A model generated the notes under the pieces. The model searched no databases, had not been told where the DNA came from, and saw nothing but the letters and a program-made list of their open reading frames with translations. A program made the translations under genes and the position numbers. 64,000 bases of DNA, from NCBI RefSeq assembly GCF_037126465.1, contig NC_088204.1, positions 74,833,807 through 74,897,806 of the forward strand, read 5' to 3'. Below, piece after piece: positions 35,629 to 47,800 of the stretch. Positions within the stretch are counted from its first letter, which is position 1. Each line of letters begins with the position of its first letter. This DNA comes from Ornithodoros turicata. Lineage: Eukaryota; Arthropoda; Arachnida; Ixodida; Argasidae.

Positions 35629-36107
35629 TACAGGGTGGATGCAGATAAAGTAGCCCCACATGGCGTTCCCTGCTTACCGCATGAAGGCCCGGGATGACGC
35701 ATTTATCCGATAAAAACGAACAAAAAATCGTAGTAAGCGAACTCCGCTACCAAAAAAGTTATTCATGGAAACGTTGCTCTCCGTGCATCCCGATTTTCCT
35801 ATGCAGAAGTCAATATGGCGGTCGCGGCACAGTTGCTGCTAGCTACCGCTAGGCGTACCAGATCTCGTTTTGTTTCTGCGCGAGCGGCACTCCCAGCGGT
35901 AGGGCGACGCAACTGTGCCACACTGCCGTGTCCCATTGGAAATACACGAAGCGAAGTTCGCGTTGCTAATGATTTTATTGCGCAGTTACCACGATTTTTT
36001 TTCTCGGTTTGCACCGCATAAATGCGCCGCTGGAAGTTCGTACGGTGTGCGCATGGAACGCGCTATGTGTGAAAATATGGGGCTACTTTATCTGCACCCA
36101 CCCTGTA
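35629..36107. mobile_element. Intact MITE of the GTAGCCCCAC family
   Basis: The ends read CAGGGTGGATGCAGATAAAG and the complement of CAGGGTGGGTGCAGATAAAG, each continuing into TAGCCCCA and flanked by TA. It encodes no protein. The 213-residue minus-strand frame that enters it from 35061 is spurious. It serves as reference for the interrupted copy at 32475-33497. Confidence 0.85.
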
Positions 36108-39100
36108 TATATTCCTGCGTCAGGAAAAAGTCCGAAAATTAATGGTCTGAAAGTTCAAAGAAAACACTACCATCGCGCAAAATAGGCGGCAGACTAAATA
36201 CCATTCTGAATGTTTAGTCTGCTCACCTTGTCTGTGATATGTAGTATTTTAAAAAGTAAAGAATGAACATATCATACTGAAGGTGCCTGAGCAATGCGCG
36301 GAAGACAGAAGACAGAACACGAAAACACATCACGAAGCGCTCAAAACGAACGGACGGAAAACGAACACGAATAATATAAACATGTCATTTAGTGAGAGTG
36401 ATGGGGAAATCTCCACGGGAGTAGAACAATAAGCTGCAAAGATTGCACTCGCTATTGTACGTTGCACAAAAGAAACCAATTTAACGTTAAGCAAACCTCT
36501 TCACCTTTCGTCTGCAAATGATTTCGAAATTTCCTGTACCGTCCCGCCATCTGCAGCTACATTTTGGCGTTACCACGCGTTTCGTCCGCCGCCGCATAGA
36601 TGTCACCACGCTCGAACTCCCGCCTCATTTGCAGCATACCGCTTTCTGCTGAGGTCGCTGTTGGCGGCCGCTCTCCTCCGTGTGGATTGTAAACATTTCC
36701 CAGTTCGAAGCCCATGTGCATCCACAGCTGATTATCTTCACATCCTGCTGCGATGCACACACACACGGTAAGCACGACTCTTTTCTCCCACGGCGTCTCA
36801 TCACGGTTTAAAGCCAGCTATAACGCCACTGAAGACAGCAAACTTTGAACAATGCTTTCCTGCACCTTTATGGGCCCCATCATCTCGACTTGGATGACTC
36901 CTTCAACCCCCAAATTCTACATATATACCCCACGTTCTCTTGAAAGTGATTCAATATGAATGCTTTCGTCGTGTGTTTCTTTTTTTTTAAAAAAGCACGT
37001 GGGTACATGGTGTTATGGTAAAAATACCGAGAAAGCACACGCATCGGTGAGCGGGCAAGCCGATACATTGATTGAACGCACCCGTTCAGGGTCCAACGAT
37101 TTTACTGGTTTACGCCGTGCGAGGCGTTTATTGAATTGCGTTTTACGACCTGCAATATTGTTTCCGCGTTGAGGTGAAGAGGATGCCGGCTGCGCGGCAG
37201 CTCCTCAACATTGCTGTTGTGAGGATGTTTTTAAGCAGTTGCTCGTCTGCCAAGAACGCCAAATATTTCTGTTTCGAAAGCAATCTCGTTCGTGCCTTTC
37301 CAACCGTCGCAGACGAGCCGGCTGTTTCATACCTACGCATCTTTCTCGCATATTTCTCCTGCCTACTTTTAGTGCCATCTTGGGCGATGACGATAAGACA
37401 TTTGCTTCGTCTCATCATAAAGATGACGTCGTTGCCTTGAAGCTGCGATGACGATCCTCTCGCTATCCGTCTTCTGTCCCTTCCGTTTGCGTTGGTTGTG
37501 TAATGGCTCTATGGCATAGGAAATTGCACTCATCATTGAGGTCAGGATGAGCATTGTCCTCAATCAGTTGTCGATGAAGTTTTCTTCGGCATGAAATACA
37601 GTCCTCCATGTGGTGTGGCATTGTTATCGCCGGACTTGTCGTCGCACCGTATGACACAGAAACAAGGTCATGAGAAACCGACGAGGGATTGCTTGTCCTT
37701 CCTTGGACGGCTTACAGCATTAGCCTTGACAATGCCGGAGGCGGGTAGGGAATACGCGTACGTGAAGGTCTGCGTATCTGCGTCACGAATAGGTCACTGC
37801 GATTAGCGGGTCATCCATTGGCAGAAGACACTGTTTTTCTGAGCCGTGCAATTTACTGTTGAAGGTTGTTTTTGGACGCAAATGGTTTTGGTTGCAAGTG
37901 TTGTTGGAAATATACACACGTATATCACTTAGTGTACGTTATGTAATTTTATGTTGCTTGAATCTGTGATTTTTTCCCCTTTTCTTGTAGCAGACGTGGT
38001 TTCTGCTATTGAAAACGAATCGTAGATGAATGCTTTGCGTGTTGTGCATTAAAAACAGTTCAAACGACTCGAGGGGGCTTTATTGGAACTTACAGCTGGC
38101 ACAGATATGCTGAATAACCTTCGATGACTTGACATTCTGAGAAAGGCGTTCTGAGGATGACATGTGGTAGTCGCGGATATCCTACTTCGGTTTACGAGAA
38201 ATTTCGTCTGCATCCTGCTGGAGATTGAACGGCGTTATTGTCGTGTCAACGCGTACGCAGACTGAAAATGTGCCGGAGATTGTTCACATAGCAGGTATAT
38301 GGTTGTCGCAGTTAGTTTTGTAAAGCTGGTGATATATCTAATCAAAACTGACATCACTACCGGCTCTTCTTCGTTTGTTCATGTACGAAGACAATTTCTG
38401 CAAAACTGCGTATTTATGGCGGTTAATTTTGCGTTCATACCGACAGGTTGAATTACGATGCTTTTTTTTTATCTTGCGCTCCTATGCGCATGCTTCAATA
38501 TTAATGACAAAAGTGGGCTGCATTAAGTGATTGCACAAAATTGCAGAGGCTGTAAGGACTATATTATTACTCGCACTATCGGTGCTGCGGCATTGTACTT
38601 GAGCTTCTTCTGCGCTTGCTTCTGCTACTTGTACAGAGCTTCTCATGCACACGCACCGACGTATCCGACAATACCCTGCTTTTTTCTCTTATATGCACCA
38701 ATCTGAAATTTGAATAGTATTAAGTACTGCAGCAGGCTGTCGCATGATGGCACATAATTGTCCATTCGTTGTGATTTTGTTTCCAAGGCGCAAGTCAGTC
38801 GCCCGTTTCCTTGTCTCGGTCACCCTGTCAAAGTTAAAGGGTGTCTTCGCTGAGAGCCTCGTTGTAGAATGCATGAATGCACGTTGTAGAAGACGATTCC
38901 AAATCCTTAATTTCTGTTGCATCGTCAGCTCTTGAACTACCTTTCCTGCAAACGATTCCTGTCGTTAAGCATAGAACCTTAATACTGTGGAGGTTTGTTC
39001 CAGATTTGGTATTGTGTTTTTTACTGTCTCGTTTATTTTCATAATTAGAAACCTGTTCGAACTAACGAGGACACTTGAGCACTTATTCGAGTTTTCCAGC

Positions 39101-39520
39101 TGCCCTAATTGTACGGCTAATTAATGCATACATAATTAAATCGTGATTAAGCGACTAATTTTGCTCCAAAGTTTACGATTGCAGCGTTCGTGCTTGGTCT
39201 TCTGTTACTGCACGGCGGAACCGAGCACGAAGAACTTGTACTTTCTGGGTTATCGTATGTTGACTGATCAGTCATGACGTCATCATGAGATTTGTCGCTT
39301 TCAGCAGTCGCCATGCTGTGACAATTCCATGGGAACTCATTCATTCAGTGTTACGGAAGTGTCCTGGATATGAAAATAACAGTAATATGAACCAGTTAAC
39401 TCGCAGAATCACTTCTTGTTTGTTGGAGTAACTTTCAAAACGAACCGAAATCGTGTAGAATATGGGAAACAACACCTTACAAACACTCCCGCGCTTCCAC
39501 TTTGCTGCAGAAGGACAACT
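36108..39520. other. No gene recognised; scattered GCAGACGA words
   Basis: Words at 36508, 37243, 37309 and 38204, and a TGACGTCA at 39275. A minus-strand frame at 36557-36775 has an even composition but no recognised family. Confidence 0.35.
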
Positions 39521-39551
39521 GTCGTCTGCTATCGCATTCGCAGCAGACGAC
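39521..39551. promoter_or_regulatory. Inverted pair of GTCGTCTGCT, 11-bp spacer
   Basis: GTCGTCTGCT is followed by 11 bases and then AGCAGACGAC, an outward-facing mirror of the dyad at 24274-24307. Confidence 0.35.
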
Positions 39552-41261
39552 TTCCGTTTCATGCGCGTTCTGCCGCTTGTGTTCCGGATATTGCGGTAGC
39601 TGACCGAAACAAAACGACTTTTGGGCCGTGTATCCACTAAAGACATGACGGATAAGCTCTCCACACACAATGGCCTCGCGAACGAAGCATCTTTTTTACG
39701 AGGCACTTCTCGTACGTGTACGCCGACCAAGCGGCCGTGCTCGCGCTAGCAGACGATTGTTTCGTCGTGTGTCCCATTTCCTGTTGGCCCGCTCCTCCTC
39801 CTCCTCCCCCTTTATCTCCCACCGCTCCTACCCGTTCGCACCAGCGGTGTTGCGGTGGCCAACAATTTCCCGTATTCCGCGGCATCCAGTGGGCTGTGGC
39901 TCGTCGAGCAGAATGCGAGAAAGACCACATAGGGAACAGCGTTGCCGCGGAATTCTTTTCGAGGTCGAGCTGCGGCTATGAGGTGCGGGGTTCCGAGGGT
40001 CCGTCGAGCCTTCAGACTTTCCTAGCGTTCGTAGGACTTCATGTCCTTTCAGATGAAAATGCTGACCGAAGTGTGCGGAATTCTACAGTTTGTCGTTAAT
40101 CACACTTTCGATGCTGTTTTCTTAAGGAGCGGTGAATATTTTATGTCCCGTGTCGTGTTCCGCGCACTGTGACAGCAGCTAACACTAATATCATCGCCTT
40201 CACATGTTACGAATAGAAACGAAGAAATATGGAGTATTCAGCCACCCCAGTGGAGGTTATTCCGAACAGGAACTGTTCTACTGGGAAGGAGGACGAAGAT
40301 TGTTCACTGTAGTTCGAGGAGCGACTCTCAATCCCTGATATCGTCGCAATAAATATGTTTGGTAGGAGCATTTGACTTCAAATAATTCTCCCGTGAGCTG
40401 TCTCGCTCGAAATCTGCATATTTTTAGGGTTGTTGTTCTTGTCGCGACGGTTGACAGTGGACTCACAACAACATACAGGGATGAGCAACCGGAGAATCTT
40501 CTCATCGGCCCTCGTGAGGCTTCCGTCACGTGACAGCGCCCTCTCCCACGCCTCCTCCTCACGTATTCTCTGCAGCGGGGGCAAAGACTACGCCCACACT
40601 TCCTCACTCTGACGTCACGCATACGTCTTTCTGCCGGCGAATCTCGAACGGTGTGGATTCCAATGATTTAACGAATTGTAGAGCTCGCGTTGGCGAAAAG
40701 TGAAGCAGGTAAATTTGGTAAATCGGGGAATACGCTGTACCCGTGGAAAAAGATATCTACCAATTGATGTTTGGAGAGCGGACCATCCCTTTAACCCATG
40801 AGCCCCGTCCATTTAAATGATAATGCTAATGATGAGGACGGTGCGCCAGTAGAGGAACGTTCGAAATATCGGCGGCTCCCTGGCCTGAGGCTTTTCATTC
40901 GATCCACAACTTTACTGCATCGCTGGATTTCCCAATTTCCTATGATGTGGCGAGTAAAGAAGAAACAGTTCAGAGCCTAACGGCCTGTTCTCATGTAGAG
41001 CGCTGGAAACCACAAGCGCTGTCTTCTATACCTTCGAGTTCTCGCTTGCACAGCACTCGGCCGGCTCCGCAGCATTGGCGACGTGACGCAGAGCCTTTTC
41101 GTCTTGTCTTGATTCTTGATTCCCGTAAGTTGTGCGGATGCACAAGCTTTATTAGCTGGACCAACGGGAAATTCGGCGCCTTTGTTCAGTTCACCACGAC
41201 ACCAACACATCGCCGCAAAGCCAGGAACAATCCCACAGCTTCCGCGACGGCGTAGGTAAAA
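39552..41261. other. No gene recognised
   Basis: One GCAGACGA word at 39749 and a TGACGTCA at 40610. The stretch 40848-40945 repeats the right arm and tail start of the 6018-6272 foldback/LINE unit. Confidence 0.4.
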
Positions 41262-41375
41262 CAACAAAAACAACTTTATTTTGGAATGACGGATGGGGAG
41301 TTTCATCGCATGGGGGCGATGCTCTATCCCATTGCTGGTGGTGATGTGGGGAATGAAACGATGAGCCCCTTCTCA
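41262..41375 (-). mobile_element. LINE 3' UTR fragment
   Basis: On the minus strand it reads GGGGCTCATCGTTTCATTCC, then TGGGATAGAGCATCGCC, GATGAAACTCCCCATCC and AAATAAAGTTGTTTTTG. This is the same 3' UTR as the LINE at 22159-22268. Confidence 0.65.
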
Positions 41376-42180
41376 TCCTGTAAATCTCTCATCCTGGGTC
41401 ATCTCGTCGCTCATACTTGTAGATAGCTTTTAACTGCCACACTCACTTGTTATCGTCCTCCTCCTCTCTCTCTCATCACCATCGCCACCACCATAGTTCT
41501 GGCGCTCTTTGGCCTATAATACAGGCGAACTTGGGCCTATAGAACAGCCCTATAATACTGTGCTGTAAGTGTTTGCTTTGCAACGACGCTTGGGGGCGGA
41601 AAATACTACCATTCATTGTTGTTTGTTTTTATAACTGTTGGCGGCAGGCGCGCGAGGCCTCTATTCCGCGCACCTGCCACTAAAAAATCTTCCACTGTTG
41701 GAAAGAGCGTATCATAGGAAGAGGGAAGGAGGAGGGTACATCGTGACGTCACCGATCCTCCCTGGCAGGGCCGATCATGTGACTCGTGACGCAGACCGGT
41801 GCAACTCAAACGGGTATGAGCAGCGCGTGAGCTGAAAAGAAAGACAAAGAAGAAAGGCACGGGGACATCCCTACGTCACGCGAGGGTCGTGTCGTCCGTC
41901 CGCGGCTGCTTTTGTAATTTTTATTGCGCAGTGACAATACACCGCAAAATATTTTGCATGGTGACTCCAGATAGATAGCACAGCAAACGACGTACCTCAC
42001 CTCATTGTTCCTTTAAGGCGAGCAGGTTGGGTTAATGCGATATTTTTCCTATGTTGTTATAAACGGAGAGAAAGAGAGAGAGCGTGGTAAGATGTTTATT
42101 CAACCCGTATGCAGAATCGACGCGCTGGCGAACAGGAACCACAGTCGGTTCTGGTTTTGGTGAAAAGAAAAAAAAAGATA
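41376..42180. other. No gene recognised
   Basis: CT/CCACCAC-rich stretch at 41458-41495 and a TGACGTCA at 41744. No supported gene. Confidence 0.4.
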
Positions 42181-42190
42181 CACAATGTGT

Positions 42191-42441
42191 CATGAAAGAA
42201 CTGATGTTCTGAGGCTGGAACAACATAGAAGGGACAAATGCATACAAAGCCTCAATTTGCCTAAGAAATTAACGATGAAAGATGAAAGTCACTGAAAAGA
42301 TTAGCCAGCTGTAGGACTCGAACCCACATCTTCTGAATTGCCGGTCCAGGGCTCTACCAATTGAGCTAAGCTAACACCCAGAAGATGTGGGTTCGAGTCC
42401 TACGGCTGGCTAACCTTTTCAGTGACTTTCATCTTTCATCA
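42191..42441 (-). mobile_element. tRNA-Ala-like SINE with inverted duplication of its 5' end
   Basis: CACAATGTGT flanks the unit on both sides (42181-42190 and 42442-42451), a target-site duplication. On the minus strand the order is an inverted partial copy of the T arm, a tRNA-like module (42375-42303), a body, and a 3' end containing TTGTTCCAGCCTCAGAACAT. The block 42274-42335 and its inverted mate 42379-42440 match almost completely, so the 5' half can fold back on itself. A 3' fragment of the family lies at 33214-33285. Confidence 0.75.
42303..42375 (-). other. tRNA-like module with full cloverleaf inside the SINE
   Basis: 73 bases fold into a 7-bp acceptor stem (GTTAGCT with AGCTGGC), a 4-bp D stem (GCTC/GAGC), a 5-bp anticodon stem (CTGGA/TTCAG) and a 5-bp T stem (GTGGG/CCTAC). 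B box GGTTCGAGTCC is canonical. The anticodon position reads GGC (Ala), but position 33 is C instead of the near-universal T and the element is repetitive. I call it a SINE promoter head and not a working tRNA gene. Confidence 0.65.
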
Positions 42442-42451
42442 CACAATGTGT

Positions 42452-43555
42452 GTCTCTTTCCATTGCATGTGTGCTTCGATATTTCTTCTCAATTTTTAGT
42501 TTTTCAGTTTCTTTCTTTGTGACAGTTAACCCATTTTTGCGTAGTACGTAACCACAGAGGCGGAGAAGGGCACTTTCAAGCACCACCGCATTTATTCTGT
42601 CGCAACGCCTCTCGTCCAGCACGCAACCTCGATGTTGATCGATTCGTGTGTTTGTTGCTAGGGGGCATCTTTCCGTTTGTCATATCATTAACGGTCAAGC
42701 TCACGTGACAGCCGCCCGTACGGCATTCGTGGCTCCTAACGAAAGGCGCGATAAAGCGTTTGTCGAACATTCATTTCACCTCGAGCGTGACGAGCTAAAA
42801 AGATTGATAATGATCCTGCTTTTTATATCCACCGCTATAGAGTCCTACGAATAGAGTAGAGTAAATTATATACACCCTTGCAGAAAGTACTTTGGTGTCG
42901 TTATTAAACGCTACCCTTATCCGCGCTGAAAAAAAGAAAAAAAAAACAGAATAACAGACTACCCGAATTCGGAGCAAGCATCCGGCATTCTATTTATTTT
43001 TAGTCTTTGAAAATAGAGATGAATAAAAAAAATCATGGCCCTTGAAAAGAAAAGGCATTCGTGTTCGACTATATGGCGCATTGTGCCAAAATTGAAAACG
43101 GGTGAACTGGTTTCAATAGTTTTATACATCTAAAATGGAATGATTCACGGGCTGGTCGCAAGGGAAATATCGATAAAAATGACCTGCCCTTTCGAGATAT
43201 TCGTTGAAAACTACAGAAGCGCTGATACTTACGCGCCTCATTTGGCCCATATAGCGTTTTGTGCACGGACCTTATGCGAGCATGCGCTATACGATCGGGC
43301 TTGGATGTGGATTTTATCGACGTATGAAGGTCGAGGTACCTTAATTAGCACTTCGGCAAGGGAAAGTAAATTACTCTGCGCGAGTAATTCATTACAACGT
43401 TGAGCCTGAGGCACCACAACAGAACACAGACGCGCATGCTCAGTGAGTCAAAAACGACTCTCTTTGCTTTCAACATGCGTGACAGAAATTGTTTTGCACC
43501 AGCCTAGTCGCACTTTGTTGCTATTGCTTCAGAAAGGCGCTCATAACACATATAA
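42452..43555. other. No gene recognised
   Basis: AT-rich with short A runs at 42928-42948. No element boundary or exon was supported. Confidence 0.4.
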
Positions 43556-43843
43556 CTTTTTTTTTATTCCGGGTTAGCGCCGTGAAGCGGCTGTGGCTAT
43601 GAGCGGCGTACAGACGTGGACAGATGGAGAGAGGACAGCAGGAAGGAGTGGGGGACAGGGGGGTTAGTATGCGTCCTGGGCCGACTTCAGGGGGAAACTG
43701 TGCCAACATTCGTCTGGAAGGTCTTCGAAAAACCCAGGGAAAACCTCAGACAGCACAGCCGATGACAGGATTCGAACCCGTGTCACCTGCCAGTCTCGGC
43801 GTGGAAGGCGATCATCCTAACCACTATGCCACGGGAGCTGGTG
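43556..43843 (-). mobile_element. Ruka-like tRNA-derived SINE, full length with target duplication
   Basis: CATATAA occurs at 43549-43555 and 43844-43850. The minus strand starts with a tRNA-like head (A-box-like TGGCATAGTGG; B box GGTTCGAATCC), then TGCTGTCTGAGGTTTTCCCT, a body with CTGAAGTCGGCCCAGGACGC, and ends in GTTAGCCC-type sequence followed by an A-rich tail. This is the best-preserved copy in the window. Confidence 0.8.
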
Positions 43844-43850
43844 CATATAA

Positions 43851-44329
43851 TAAATAGTGACAAATTTGACACGTATTTTAAAATTTACAACGCTTCAAAA
43901 GAAAGAGGCTGGGCGTTACACATGATTACTTTCAATCGCAGTTCATCAAGGGAACTCAGTGGAGTAGCTCCTCATTTCCTGTCGTCTGCTCGGAGATTCC
44001 TCGTTCGAGCGCACGGCGGCGCCACCGTCAGCGGTATCGACGTCGTTCGGTCGTCTGCGGAAATGAAATGAACGACGTTCGGTCAATAAAAGCGCACGAA
44101 ATCTCTTCTTTGAGGGTCGGAGTAGCAGAAAATAGGTCGCGGGATGGGATTTCTTCTTCTGGCAAATAATAGAAGCAGCCCTTCGCCGCCCTAAGTCAGC
44201 AGAGCGATTGTCTCTTTTTGCTTGTTCCACGAAGGGTGAAGTGGTACAGGTGCAACTGAGGGCTAATCTGATTTACTGGGCTGTTGCTCCGGTGGAAGAA
44301 ATAGTATTTTCTTGTTCGTTTTAGTTAGA
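43851..44329. other. No gene recognised; two TCGTCTGC words
   Basis: Words at 43982 and 44051 lie in a CpG-rich patch (about 43975-44095). No exon was supported. Confidence 0.4.
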
Positions 44330-44474
44330 CCAGTGACGTAGATGCGCGTCGTGTCGTCAGCGAAGTGTTTCTGCTACGATACTCGGGTGGATTCTCTGAG
44401 GCCAGTGACGTAGATGCGCGTCGTGTCGTCTGCTAAGTGTTTCTGCTACGATACTCGGGTGTATTCTCTGAGGT
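44330..44474. repeat. Tandem duplication, two 72-bp units
   Basis: The unit CCAGTGACGTAGATGCGCGT and onward is repeated head to tail with only a few differences. Unit 1 reads TCGTCAGC where unit 2 reads TCGTCTGC, so the recurrent 8-mer is intact in only one unit. Confidence 0.9.
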
Positions 44475-45527
44475 TGTGCTACGGGGCGTTACATTCTACG
44501 GCAACTAGATAGGGCGGCCCCTATTTAGTCGCATGATCATCATCATCTTCTCTTTTTACATCTATCACTTCGATCCGGTCGTCATTAATCATAGAAGCAG
44601 AAACAGGAGAAATGATAGCAGAAAGGATCTTCCGGTCATCTTCTTCTGGTACCCTCACTTCTTTCGGTGTCATTGTAGCTTCTTTCTTCTTCTCTTCTTC
44701 TACTTCTCTCTCCACAGCTCTTCTCGACAGACCTGTACGGCCGTCGACGTCGCAATATACCATTTTCGACGAGCCCCTGTTCGGCGAAACTGCCGCCTGT
44801 CAGGGGAACGCCAGCTTTCCAATCAAGTGTCGTTCAACTCAACATGCGGCAACTCATTTCTAGCGTCAGCTACGGAATTAGCTCGTCCGACATTGTCCCG
44901 ACGGACCACGAATTTCAGTTTAATCACGCGTGGTTCGTATCAGCCCTTGTGTTTGCATCGCTGTCAGGTACATTGCGTCAGCGGAGTAGGGAAAAAAAAA
45001 AGGTAGACACTTTGTATGGAAATGCGGACTACGAGCACGACCGGAAGCGTTCTGACCATGCAAGTACTTTCTGTTGCGTAGCGTGTCAGGAAGAGTATCT
45101 CGTTCTTGACACGGCAGCTGTTTCTCGACAGCCGGCACTGTTTCAATATGTCAGCAGTTCGAGTGATTGATTGCTTCGCGTCTTATCAAGATTATAACGC
45201 GTCAAGTACGTATTGTTCTGCGTCGGCTGTATAGAACCGTGTTTTTATGCTCGAGAAGTTTGTCGATACTTCCTACTTTGGATGATTATATTCGCGAAAT
45301 TTGGCGGAAAACACACATTCACTATGTCCAACTGGCAACCATGATTATCGCAAGCAGATGTTCGTGGCCAATGCCTAAAGAACGAACTTTGAATGTAGTG
45401 CTTTGATTGGGCAGGCTGCAAAAGCGTTCACGAACCGCTTTTGAGGGAAGGCAATTCTCAACCGTTTCTACTTCTCAAAATACGCCTTATTTACGTGCTC
45501 CCAGTCCGCGCGTAAGCACGCACTAAG
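44475..45527. other. No gene accepted
   Basis: A minus-strand frame at 44521-44763 is rich in Asp, Glu and Lys because it crosses a CTTCTT-type simple repeat. No splice-site or homology support could be found. Confidence 0.35.
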
Positions 45528-45605
45528 TCGTCTGTTCGCAGACGATGTTTCCTCCTAAAACCGTTCGGTCACGTGTCAGTCTCGTCTGCTAACGGAAGCA
45601 GACGA
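45528..45605. promoter_or_regulatory. Two adjacent inverted pairs of GCAGACGA-type words
   Basis: The pair TCGTCTGT (45528, one mismatch)/GCAGACGA (45538) is followed by TCGTCTGC (45582)/GCAGACGA (45598). Both pairs face the same way, with 2-bp and 8-bp spacers. Confidence 0.3.
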
Positions 45606-47109
45606 AGCTCGCGTCTTCTGCAAGGAAAACAGAAGACGGACACAACGGGGAAGAAAAAAAAGGCTCGCCTTGACCATGCACTGCGGAGATTTTACTTTTC
45701 TCCTCTTTTATAAGCCGGGTTTTTTTTTATTGCTTTTTTATTACCCGGTAACGTGCGCCGTCACGGTCACTGATTCACGCTGCGATGATGATGCCATCTG
45801 CGGAGGTGAATCATTCAGAAGATAGCAGGGTGCGCACGGAGTAAACCGGTTTACGGTGCTGAATGAGTTCGTTGGAAGGCAGGCATCATCTTTCTTCGTG
45901 TCCTCCGTTTCTTTGTCTTTCGTCACGCAACTTTTCTGAGACATGGCCGAACATCTTTTGGGTACACTGATATCTCGAGGGCATCGTCGTACCGTCGGTT
46001 AGGGTACGTCGCAGTCGTCTACGCTGTCTGAATTTGCAGCGAATACTTCGAACTCTTTCTCCATTGTCTCCTACAAAACACTGCCGAGATGTAGGGGCAG
46101 TCGCTGAACATTAATGGATCTCATCCCAGTACTCTTTCCTTCGTAAGTTACTGCAACGCGGCCTCTCGCAAATCTCCTTCGCAAAACATTCTTGCTTCTT
46201 CATCCTCTTGTGCCCTGGCTGAGCCCCTGCATCGGAACATCAATTCTGCAAAGGCAGGAAGGAAGCTGTGTGGAAGGCATGAAACTACCCGCAGAACTTT
46301 AGCTAGACGTTTCTATGTTCATGCGAGCATTGTGGACTCTAAATTATTCGTGGTGATTTCGGACTTTAGGTCTGCGACCTTATCCGGGAAGTCTTCCGCG
46401 AAGGAATTTTATTTCAGTTTTTCAAGATTAGTGTTTCGAGAAACACGAACGAAATCCCGAATGAAACGCAAGCAGGAGCTTACGGAGTCCTGAGGACGGA
46501 CGCGCTGGCGCAGTTCCAGGACAGTGTTCGCGCGCTGTTCTTTCGGTTCCAGAATCAAGCTTATTGAAGGTGCTGTGGCAGAATGCCCACTTGTTATCGT
46601 CCATATAAACGTGCGGCGTCGAGTTTTAAAGAGCGTGGAGGAAAGCACGCGCTCCGTGATCGAGCGGTGTCGGCGCGCTGCGGAGAAACGATGAACTACT
46701 GTAGTGTGGGTAGCTTCCTCGCGTCGTCTGCTTTTACACGTTTATTTTACGCGTTCCGTGTAGTAGGCGGAGCATTGGGGGAACCGAACAGTATCTACTA
46801 TCGCGGCACAAGTGATCTTCCGGTGAATGTACACAAGAATTACGGGAAAGAACCACCAACTCCGAACATCGGCCGGCGTGTTATCCACACTAGAAAGGTG
46901 ACAGTGTCGCCCCCTATAGGGCGATCTCGCAGCGAGTATCGCTGGAGACATTCCAAGAGTACCTGGAAGATTCGTTAGCAAACACAGAAGAGGCGCGCTC
47001 AAAATCGATGTTGCTAGCAGACGACATAAGCAAGTGAGGTGCGCATGAAGGAATGTATGTATCCTGCCGCGAGCGGAACCCCGAGGAACCCGAGGCGCAA
47101 GCAAGGAAA
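45606..47109. other. Possible retroelement relic; otherwise no gene
   Basis: Besides the gag-like frame listed separately, this interval has TCGTCTGC at 46724 and GCAGACGA at 47017. Other frames are short and unrecognised. Confidence 0.3.
46409..46648 (-). pseudogene. Possible gag-like fragment of an LTR retrotransposon
   Basis: The minus frame contains NTVLELRQRVRPQDSVSSCL, then RFIRDFVRVSRN. Its spacing (L-x-x-R-x-Q...SV...I.D.....R) is reminiscent of the capsid segment of Gypsy-type gag proteins. It stops soon after, and downstream frames are interrupted. The resemblance is by eye and weak. Confidence 0.2.
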
Positions 47110-47800
47110 GGAACAGTAACAGAAACGGAAACGGTATAACACCGGAAATATAGCAGGTAACGGTAACAGAAACGGAAATGGATTTCGCACAATTAGAATA
47201 CCTGGAACAGAAATGGAAACGACAACAATTTACGGTAATAATTCGGGTACCGCAGGACCCGAATTATTGCAATTCTTCACCGTATCATGTAGATAAATTT
47301 ATGAAATAAACCTCAATGAAGCAAACTAAAATTAACTTAAGAACTAAAACTAAAATTAACTATCAAACTGAAACATATAAGTAGTATACAGTAAATAGAA
47401 GAAGCATAATTCTTATACGCTTATGGTGACCTCGAAGTTGCAAGCGTGAGTAACATTCCTGGAAACCATATGTTCATATTAGCTGTTCACAGAAATCATG
47501 TACCTATATGTGTATTTTGAATAAACGTTGTCTCTCGTATGCATGTATCCCTGCAGTCCTCAAACTAGACTTCAGAACGTAGAGGGATTAAGCTTTGTCA
47601 CGGTCTCAATGGTATTTTTTAAAAGAAAAGAATAGGAAAGAAAGAAGAAAAACAAAAAGCTGGAGGGTGGGGGGGGGGGGGCGGTACCGAAAACCGGAAC
47701 GGAAACGAAAGCAACAATGCTGGTAACCGAAACAGAAACAAATAAGGGCGAGTAACGGAGACGGTAACGGAAACGAAAAATATTCCGTTACCTTCCCTGG
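47110..47800. repeat. Degenerate GGTAAC/GGAAAC-rich repeat, probable DNA element
   Basis: Words such as GGTAACGG, AACGGAAACG and CAGAAACGGAAA recur at both ends (47115-47190 and 47685-47795) around an AT-rich core, and poly-G/C sits at 47668-47681. A perfect short hairpin pairs GGTAATAATTCGGG with CCCGAATTATT near 47233-47270. Confidence 0.45.

Noticed and set aside
35061..35702. 213-residue minus-strand open frame, the longest in the window
   Set aside because: It spans parts of two DNA elements (34852-35473 and 35629-36107), crosses a poly-A/poly-T tract and has no recognisable domain.
36557..36775. 72-residue minus-strand frame with even composition
   Set aside because: It looks somewhat protein-like but has no splice, start-context or family support; more likely part of a dispersed repeat.
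42303..42375. Functional tRNA-Ala(GGC) gene
   Set aside because: The cloverleaf is complete, but C33, the repetitive context and the flanking target duplication show a SINE head.
44521..44763. Acidic/lysine-rich minus-strand frame of 80 residues
   Set aside because: The charged run comes from a TTCTTC-type simple repeat; there are no splice sites or recognised family.
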